A DNA stretch of 64,000 bases from positions 558,001-622,000 of the forward strand of contig JAANDG010000012.1 of the NCBI GenBank assembly GCA_036852015.1, read 5' to 3'. The notes beneath the pieces are model-generated. The model saw only the letters and a list, made by a program, of their open reading frames with translations. It ran no database searches and had not been told where the DNA came from. This document shows, one piece after another, positions 57,101-64,000 of this stretch; positions within the stretch are counted from its first letter, which is position 1, and each line of letters opens with the position of its first letter. Both the position numbers and the translations under genes were made by a program. This stretch comes from Pelodera strongyloides (taxonomy: Eukaryota > Nematoda > Chromadorea > Rhabditida > Rhabditidae).

Positions 57101-57379
57101 CAGGTGGGCGAGAAATCCTTCGGCCAGTTTCCTAATCATTTTCATGCATTTTACGAAACTAGAACAGCTAATAACATTGACTTTTCCTCATTATTACTAG
57201 AAAACAAAGTCTTTCCACGTCTATTTAGTGTCCTTTTTCAGGCAGAAAAGGCAAAGAAACGTTCATCAGAAAGTGTGGACTCCTTATATGATGACGTGCC
57301 AGAGACTGATGGATCTCCAAATACAGTAATCTCACTAACTATATCTACTATTTTCGTTTACATTATCTTCCTCTTTTAA
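51182..57379 (+). CDS. Secreted Ly6-like / Thr-rich / charged-coil protein, probable GPI anchor
   Basis: Exons 51182-51266, 53785-53863, 54583-54656, 54847-54968, 55201-55273, 55546-55711, 55997-56072, 56183-56284, 56513-56631, 57019-57103, 57242-57379; 372 aa, phases closing. Order: signal peptide (MSRILPSILIFFAVSQSTTA); a cysteine domain LQCLV...NETCPERAVGC...QLVCVLPG...GCEKK...VRCWCGSSECND, whose CxC....CN ending is Ly6/three-finger-like; a mucin-like Thr block (TTTTTTTTKTTTTTVK, then MTTTVPMTTTTIPAVPTT); a highly charged heptad-like region (EEMKEEDDRMQ, EAEMARERAEALKREQERR, RRREEEKRRVEEEERMEKE); a C-terminus DGSPNTVISLTISTIFVYII with small residues before a hydrophobic tail, as in GPI signals. 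Such proteins sit on the outer membrane leaflet. No ortholog recognised. Intron 1 is 2.5 kb and holds simple repeats and SINE debris. A type I membrane anchor is the alternative to GPI. Confidence 0.75.
51700..51770. repeat. CT-rich simple repeat
   Basis: CTCTCTCCCTCTC-type tract in intron 1 of the Ly6-like gene. Confidence 0.85.
53190..53282. repeat. GCGC-rich repeat fragment
   Basis: ATGCGCCGACTCTTCGCCGC and ATCGCGCCTCACGCC, likely degraded fold-back. In intron 1 of the Ly6-like gene. Confidence 0.35.
53315..53480 (+). mobile_element. tRNA-derived SINE fragment
   Basis: TTCGTGGTGGAAAGG then B box GAGGGTTCGAATCCTC with a paired T-stem, followed by a non-tRNA body. Acceptor arms do not pair. 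Confidence 0.5.
56382..56445. repeat. 35-base tandem duplication
   Basis: ATGTCAAGATCGACGAACGC followed by TAAATTGT occurs at 56382 and 56417. In an intron of the Ly6-like gene. Confidence 0.9.
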
Positions 57380-59488
57380 TACGTTCTTTTCAAATATCAA
57401 TTAATTTTTGATTAATTAGTTGCACTTTTTAGTAAGCCAATGCATTGAATATTAGTAGTAAACAAATAACAAAAACATAAACATAAACTAATGAATAGTA
57501 TAGAAGAGATGGAGGAGAGAGTTACTTCCGCCAAACTCAAGGAGGACAGAAAAATGTATGTATATGATTGTAACCAACCAAGGCTTAGATGATATTTCAT
57601 TCCTTTATATTATCCGCCTCGTTTAATAATAATAAGCAATCTCACAAACCACCTACTACGGGTATTTTTTACTTATAATTTCGTTTGTAACCTATGATAC
57701 TAACTGTCAAATCGTAGGTATTACGGTAACTTCTACTATTTTGAAAGTAAGTGGTAATCTTTATATTACTCTAGTAAGTTGTAAATAAACTGCAAAATTT
57801 TATTTTTCTATCCAGATTTTCCCTATTCTTTTTTTCTTTGAGATTTCTCGTGAACAATTCCAATAATAAACATGTATTTTCTCTAATTTGTTTGCCTGGA
57901 CTATGTACCTGTTTAACGGCACACAAAGCTGCGTCGCTTTTTTGTTAGTTCTACGTTTGTGAAACAAACTAACTACTCAAATCTTGTGAATAATGCAGTT
58001 TGATGAAGATTCGATGAGGTTCTACACAAATTTAACCATATGATACTGCCTGTTAGATACAGCTAATGTTATATATAGTGGTGCACTTACACTGGTGACT
58101 GAAATACTCAAAGAGACAGACTTTAGCTTTTGAATTCATCTAACTCATCGTGAATGTTGAAAAAAGCTCAAATGCCCACCTTTTTGCCAATCAACTATCC
58201 TCTTGCCATGTCGTTCCGCGGATGGTTGTATCCAATATACCGTAGTTTCGTATAGAGTTAGATGTGAACTATAATTATGATTGAAGACCGAGCAAATATA
58301 ATATTTACATGTTGTTATATAACATACAAAATCAAATTTGTTATATAACATACAAAATCAAATCGAGTCAAATAGTAAGGGCCGTTTGTTTGTGTTCTAT
58401 ACATTGGTCGTTTCCCTTTCATCGTCGGATTCCAACCTTCTTGGTGCATAGTGCATATTAAAAACTAGTTGTGCGCATTAATTATTCCCACTTTTCACTG
58501 CTCATCATTCTACTCCATCCTCTGACCATGTTATGCCTGTGCTGTGGTCTTTTCGTGCTAATTACGTGCTAAACTAAGGCACCGTCCGGTCCAATAATGT
58601 CCCGATCGCGTGCGTAATTCGTCTTTTGTTGTGTCGGCGAGTGGTGACTCACATCTCTTTTTAGTTTCCACGATTTCACATTTGGTATTTTATCTTCTAA
58701 ACATGGACACATAACAAAGGGAAAGAATATTTTTTCAAGGATTCTAGGAACGACATAATTCCAGGTAGAGAAATTCCTCGTGCAAAACGAAAGAACTATA
58801 GCAACAATGTAAACACATTATCAACACTTTATTCGTAAAACCGTGCAAGTTAAAATCAAAATCGCAAGTGATCAATCAACAAAGTGTCACTTAAATAAGA
58901 TTATCAACAAGGTATCATTATTAATTTACTGATAATGATTTAAAATAACAAAAAAGGTCCAGCCAAACTTAAACAAGTTTAAGCTTCCGGAAAGAGGTTC
59001 AAAAAAAAACGCTTTTCATTATATTCTCTAATTGTCCTGTAAACTATGAACTGCAACTGAAACGTAGAACTAGAACCCGAATATTTTATCTAGGATTTCC
59101 ATTCGAATATTATATAAAATACGTTTCACACACGGCATATATGTAGGTAGACAATGATCTGCACACTAATTCCTCCAGCGCAGCAACATTATTCATTTAC
59201 CAGCACGCATCGCGCGCGCTGCACCCGGCACATGACTGGCGTGCAATTCTACGGGACAATTTCACTCTACTTACTGCCCAACTTACAAGTTGAGTCAAAC
59301 GACACACATACTCATAATTATACAAATTTCTTAGAAACTGATGACCTCTTTGTTTCGAATCATTTCTCTGATCTTCCACTTTTGGATGCGACATCCGACA
59401 CGGGGGAAATCGTCGACGAAACCGAAGAGATCCGGGATGAACACATGAAATAATATTGATGTAAAGTGCATGTGAGCATGCGTACTTG
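57380..59488. other. Convergent intergenic region
   Basis: Between the Ly6-like gene and the convergent ACSF2-like gene. AT-rich. Contains a 26-base tandem duplication at 58312-58363 (TTGTTATATAACATACAAAA). A 99-codon plus-strand ORF at 59154-59453 has no recognisable domain and is not called. Confidence 0.5.
58312..58363. repeat. 26-base tandem duplication
   Basis: TTGTTATATAACATACAAAA plus TCAAAT, two copies. Confidence 0.9.
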
Positions 59489-62400
59489 TCACACAAATAT
59501 GAACAACTGTGTCCACAGCTCAAAATTCGCTTTGAACCTCTAATGCTTAAAGCCTCCCGAAAGAGGAGGTACATTTCATTAACTCACAACGTAAAAAAAT
59601 ACCTTATTGCGATTGCAGATCTTGATTAATTCACTCTTGACGAACGCCAAATGGGAGGACTGATTCTTACAAACGCAGACGGCAACGATGGGATCTCCCG
59701 GTCTGTCACAGACAAGCTGACGATTGAAATTGTATATTAGATTATTCAAAAAAGTGAACTCGCGAAAGTCAACCATTGCCTACTTTTCGCGTAGACGTGA
59801 TGCTGCCTCCGACCTCCCCCAGAATTGGCGGGAACTTAGGCCCGATGCCCCGTGCTGGAGGTCGCAATGTTTCGAGTGATGTTACCTGACATCCTTTGAG
59901 CAACTCGCTGTGGTTGAATAATTTCTCGACCTCCCAATGTGGCACCACCTTGCCCTTGATATCGTATATGAGATCTGCCTTCTGACAGACAATCTCAACG
60001 TTGCCAGCGAAGTCACGGCGACACACATCTCTGCAACGAACAACTATTTATAAGATGAAGATTATATACGTGATTTACTCCGTCCTATTAGTGTCTGTGC
60101 CTATTAAATACCTAGTGGCGTAACGAATAACACGAACATTGTTACTAGATCCTTTTTGACCATAGGGCTGCTACTCACAAATCGAAAATCTACCCTGTGC
60201 TAATCCACTTCAGCGATGTCTTCGTCTTGGGCTTAGGGACGTAGCCGAGAAATTTACTGCCCTGAAACACACAAGAAATCAAAAAGTTCGTCTATACTTA
60301 CGTTACGCTCGTTTGTGTGCCGTCACGTTACGCACTCACCTAATAGTTGTAAAAGATGCAACTAATTGTTAAAGCACCTGAAATGGCGAAACTCGAAGTT
60401 CAGAAAGGCCGCAATGGAACAGGGAGGCGTCGTCGACGGGGACAAGATCCACCTGCATTATATAGTTACATATTGAGATAACTTTGAAGTTGTAGACATG
60501 GATTGCTCTAGAAAGTAAACTCATATACAACAGACGAAGTACAAAAAGAGACAGCACACACATACCGCATATCCAGCAATTGGTTTTCCGACATTCTTTC
60601 GGAAATCACAGTTCTCATCAGCCATCAGAGGAATTGAACCCGTTTCGGATAGGAGATAGCCAACCTAAATCTTAACATGATAAGTCGATGCCAGAGTTTA
60701 CGTATCCATCCTAAACGTGCTAATAAGCAAGCAAACATTTGATCTCAACACCTAGCAGGATTACCCAACAATCGAAACGTCTTCTTACTTGTAAAAAAAG
60801 AAAAGAAAAAAGACTTACAGCCACTATTCGGCAGTTCACACAGTGTTTCTTTATCGTGCACAACAATTCTTGAGGAACCTACAAAGAAGAAAATATAAAC
60901 TACGGTATATTGGATACAGTCATGGTTGATTGTTGTGTTGCTCTTTATGATTGCGAGCATCAGGGAGCCTCAGTTTCTCTACCGTTGACATATCTTGTCG
61001 ATATGTCTTGTCAACTTGATGCCTTATTTTGAGGCGTACATCCCCGATGTGAGACCCTTTTAGCTTACCTGTACCTAAATCATACCATCTAAAAACTTGG
61101 CATATACTTTTGTGCGTCGACACGCTCACCCTATATGATATAAATTACCCGTTCTCCAATGAGCATGATATTCTGTACAGATGAAAGACGAGATTTGTTT
61201 ACGATTGACATTTTGAGGAGAAGGCGGAGGGCGGCCCCGTTCGACACAAGGGTGGAGCATCTGAAATATGTAGATACGGCACTGGCGTGGCAAGGTTCGG
61301 TTCCAGGGAGCGCCTACTGCCTACTGAGAACTAGTATAGGTGGTCCACTAGTAATTGACTACGACATCATGAGGTGCATAGGCGCGCGTAGGCGCACATA
61401 TTGCGCAACGCGACCCTCGCGCGCCCCTGGCGCAACTATAGCGCGTTTCCCCAACAAAGTTTCTTTATGGAAGTACACAGAAATATCTTCTTACAATTAG
61501 TTTGCCAGAATATTGCATAGGTCCATGAAAGCATATAAAAATCAAAACTGACTGGTATTTTTGTATACTCTGGAAGAGATTCCTTGGTAATGGAGATGGT
61601 TCGGGGAAGACAGTTCTGCATTCTGTTAAGAAGGGAGAAAGGGCACAGAGACCGAACAGGGGCATGCGGAAGATGGGCAGACAACAGGAGAGGATGTGCT
61701 GAATAGAAGCAGAAATCAAATGCCCATTTCGGCAATGACTTATTGGTAAGATACTTAAAGTAAACGTCTATGGCATGTGGTTTTGAAACATGTGCTAGAA
61801 AACTGCATTCCTATGTATACTATGGAAATGGTTGTCGCTCACAGTTTGCGCCATTTCACAACAGAATAACACATAATTTTCATATAAAACGGTGAATACA
61901 GTTGTCTAAAACATGAGACGCACCTCTTTAACAGCGGTAAACACTAGAATAAAGTCAAAAGTTTGTTGAGTGTATTAGTTGCTGAAAGAATATCTACCTC
62001 CTTCTTTATCTTGAATGCATGGACCGCGGCACGCGCGCCATTTAGAAGCTGATAGTGTGAGAGTTTACATAACTTCCACTCGCCTGATCCTCCCTGAATA
62101 TCGTTTTATTATTAATAGTTTTAATATGTAAAGTTTTAAACTACGGCTTAAAAGTACTCAATATTCCACGCACAGTCCTATCTACAACCTTCTTACAAAA
62201 TTGATTCGTTTCTTGCTCTAGCTCTCTCGCGCACTTTCCCTCTCAATAAAATTGTGAAACGTTAATTCCAATGCTAACCTGACTGCACTGTAGGCAAGCG
62301 ACTGCGTTCTCATCAAAATTATTCGGAGAAGGCAACCGTTTTATTCCCTCAGCACTCGATTTCGTGTACACTTCGGATAGGGTGAAGCAACCACTAAACA

Positions 62401-64000
62401 TAATTCAGTTGTTAGAAATATATGTTAGAACTAAGGACTTGGATTAACAGAACCTAGTAACAAACTAACTAACAAAAAAGATAGTAAGAGTTGCCGACAA
62501 TTTATGAAGAAACGAAAACACTTGCGAAGTTCACAGCTGAATAAAATAAGCGAGAGCTACATACTCTAATTAACACTCTAGTCTTTATTAGCTAACAATT
62601 CTGCCACATCACTACTGTAATCACTGACAATTCAATTAAGGGCTGCATTATTTTAAAAATCACAGTTGCAGTTTGTAGCCTCAAAGGTACTGTAGATGAC
62701 AAATATGACTCACGCGTGCACATAGAGCTCCTCTGCCAGAATAACGTGAGTCAAAAAGGGTAGTGCATCTGATTTGAGGTTTCCCTTTTCGCTTTGCTTC
62801 AATCCGGGGAAAATGTCGAGTAGTAGGTCTAAAATGCACAATTATAATGAGAGGGTATGTGAATCACTAGAAACAAAATTAATCAGCTCCACAAAAAACC
62901 TAAGGAACCTAGAATATTCATTCGACACGTGGTTGGCGCCCTTCAGTTCTACAAAATTTTCTTAGACGACTTGAATAATCACAATACATAACTACGTTAG
63001 CCAAAAATTACTTCACAAAAAGACTTACTGTAGTGATATTCTGTTACTTTGGGCACTGGGAACAAAATGAGCGCATTGAATTTTCCCTGAACATTCATTT
63101 TAAACATTATTTTTCTTTTTAGCACATTCCGGCATTGCATACGGTATTATTCATAACGCGCAGTCGCCCTGCAAAAAGTCTGATGTAATGCGGAGAGGAT
63201 GCGCGCAAGGGTGCATTGCGGTGCTTTCTCGAATAGGGGCTGGCCCCACTTTTGCGCCAAGTCTTCGCATTATCCTGCGTGCGCGGCGCAAAAGAATAGA
63301 TCCATATGTGTTTAATACTTTGTATTCAAACATTATAAACGCACCTTATTAAGTACCTCCTGGAATGTGTCTCCATTGGAGAACATTGGATTTAATAATG
63401 AGAAGATGAGACCAGCTCGTGAAGCGGCGATTGCGCTAATGAATACCTGAATTATTATGTAAAGTTTAGGTGACAGTTGTATGCTCAGGTTAGTTCTTGC
63501 CACATAACGGGCACTTTCCTGTGCAGCCAAATTCATGAGCAAGCGCACTCTTTGGAAAGAACACCGAATAGTTGGTGTAATAGGATAACGAAGTCGGGTG
63601 CTTTCGTGTTTTGGGAATAATCACAACATTTATGCATAGTACCTGAGAGTAATTAGCTCCAGCAATTGCAATTCGGTCGCCGGGATTCAGTCCAATTGCC
63701 AATAGTCCGGCAGCGAGGCTTTCCATCTGCAATTTATTAAATTTCCGAAAGTATATTGAAATTTTTTTTATTAAAACAGGCTGTTACTTATAATCCAAAA
63801 AATACCCCACCTCAGTTCGACATTTTTGGAAAGTGAGGGCAACCTGCTCGGCGTCGAAGGCTAGCGCAACTCTGTGAAGGAAGTAAAGATAATTAATTAA
63901 TTAATAACTAACTGATAGTTGATAAGTGACACACGTAACCACCTTCCCTTGACCGAATCGAATCGAATGACTTTTACAAAAAAGCTATAATTTCTGATTC
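59489..64000 (-). CDS. ACSF2-like acyl-CoA synthetase, active-site motifs eroded (5' end outside window)
   Basis: Minus-strand exons: about 63970-63943, 63869-63811, 63726-63643, 63446-63345, 63086-63029, 62828-62714, 62393-62279, 62093-61998, 61698-61553, an unresolved one near 61070-60980, 60878-60819, 60664-60566, 60452-60378, 60261-60194, 60030-59886, 59716-59603, 59539-59489. Order follows ACSF2: FDAEQVALTFQKCRTE, GLLAIGLNPGDRIAIAGAN, SLLNPMFSNGDTFQEVL, LPFLTHVI, KLSHYQLLNGA, CCLPIFRMPLFG, VPQELLCTIKKHC, LLSETGSIPLM, SELRVSP, KWISTGDVC, PHWEVEKLFNH. The family P-loop TSGTTGxPKG is replaced by QCSQGGSGEWKLCKLSH. YGTTE is replaced by YLLSETG, and GRSKD..IRGGENI by CQKADLIYDIKGKVV. The last exon stops after QLFIFV*, before the SGKIQK segment that carries the catalytic lysine. 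Inference: an inactive or repurposed synthetase-like protein. The STGD aspartate is kept. Confidence 0.8.
61376..61445. repeat. GCGC-rich repeat
   Basis: GGCGCGCGTAGGCGCACATA through GGCGCAACTATAGCGCG, in an ACSF2-like intron. Partly palindromic. Confidence 0.45.
63146..63296. repeat. GCGC-rich fold-back fragment
   Basis: AACGCGCAGTCGCCCTGCAA through GTGCGCGGCGCAAAAG; inverted-looking ends, same style as 5683-5876. In an ACSF2-like intron. Confidence 0.45.

Noticed and set aside
59154..59453. 99-codon plus-strand ORF near the ACSF2-like 3' end
   Set aside because: The acidic C-terminus is protein-like, but there are no motifs, no promoter or acceptor context, and it lies in the probable 3' UTR of the opposite gene.

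Overview
This is a nuclear genome window from an animal, most likely a nematode. All recognisable genes are split into many short exons with GT...AG introns (one GC...AG) whose acceptors mostly read TTTCAG or TTTTAG. Several start codons lie 0-60 bases downstream of an orphan acceptor, as expected for spliced-leader trans-splicing. The essential myosin light chain is very close to what I recall of C. elegans MLC-5. A Piwi-clade Argonaute argues against the nematode clades reported to have lost Piwi and favours a Rhabditina-like worm. No species can be named from sequence alone.

Layout: 1-421 (+) 3' end of a Piwi-clade Argonaute; 948-9060 (+) a Tudor-domain protein, possibly in the same operon; 9798-11618 (-) a BAP18-like SANT chromatin protein; 11.8-14.0 kb a dense block of fold-back MITEs and a LINE remnant; 14160-17332 (+) essential myosin light chain; 17928-20845 (+) NUDT21/CFIm25; 21067-28504 (-) an eight-finger C2H2 protein; 29534-35344 (-) an active-type myotubularin; 36263-41810 (-) PFKFB; 44587-49175 (+) a secreted type-B carboxylesterase with an apparent frameshift; 51182-57379 (+) a secreted, probably GPI-anchored Ly6-like/Thr-rich/charged-coil protein; 59489-64000 (-) an ACSF2-like acyl-CoA synthetase with eroded active-site motifs. 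Exon phases were checked by counting. They add up without a break for the Tudor, BAP18, MLC, NUDT21, zinc-finger, myotubularin, PFKFB and Ly6-like models. The exceptions are the esterase (one frame slip) and one unresolved exon in the acyl-CoA synthetase.

Introns and spacers are rich in small non-autonomous elements. There are two miniature LTR elements with target-site duplications (one in the Tudor gene, one in the light-chain gene), PIF/Harbinger-like palindromic MITEs (GGGCGC ends, TTA/TAA duplications), and a larger palindrome family with TTAAAGCGAAAT ends that carries perfect ATTTGCAT octamers. There is also a GCGC-rich fold-back family, tRNA-derived SINEs, an 18-bp/162-bp higher-order satellite and a CCCCGATATGG tandem fold-back.

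Functionally most genes are unrelated housekeeping or signalling genes. The exception is the first pair: Piwi and Tudor proteins act together in germline piRNA silencing, and here they sit head-to-tail with operon-like spacing.
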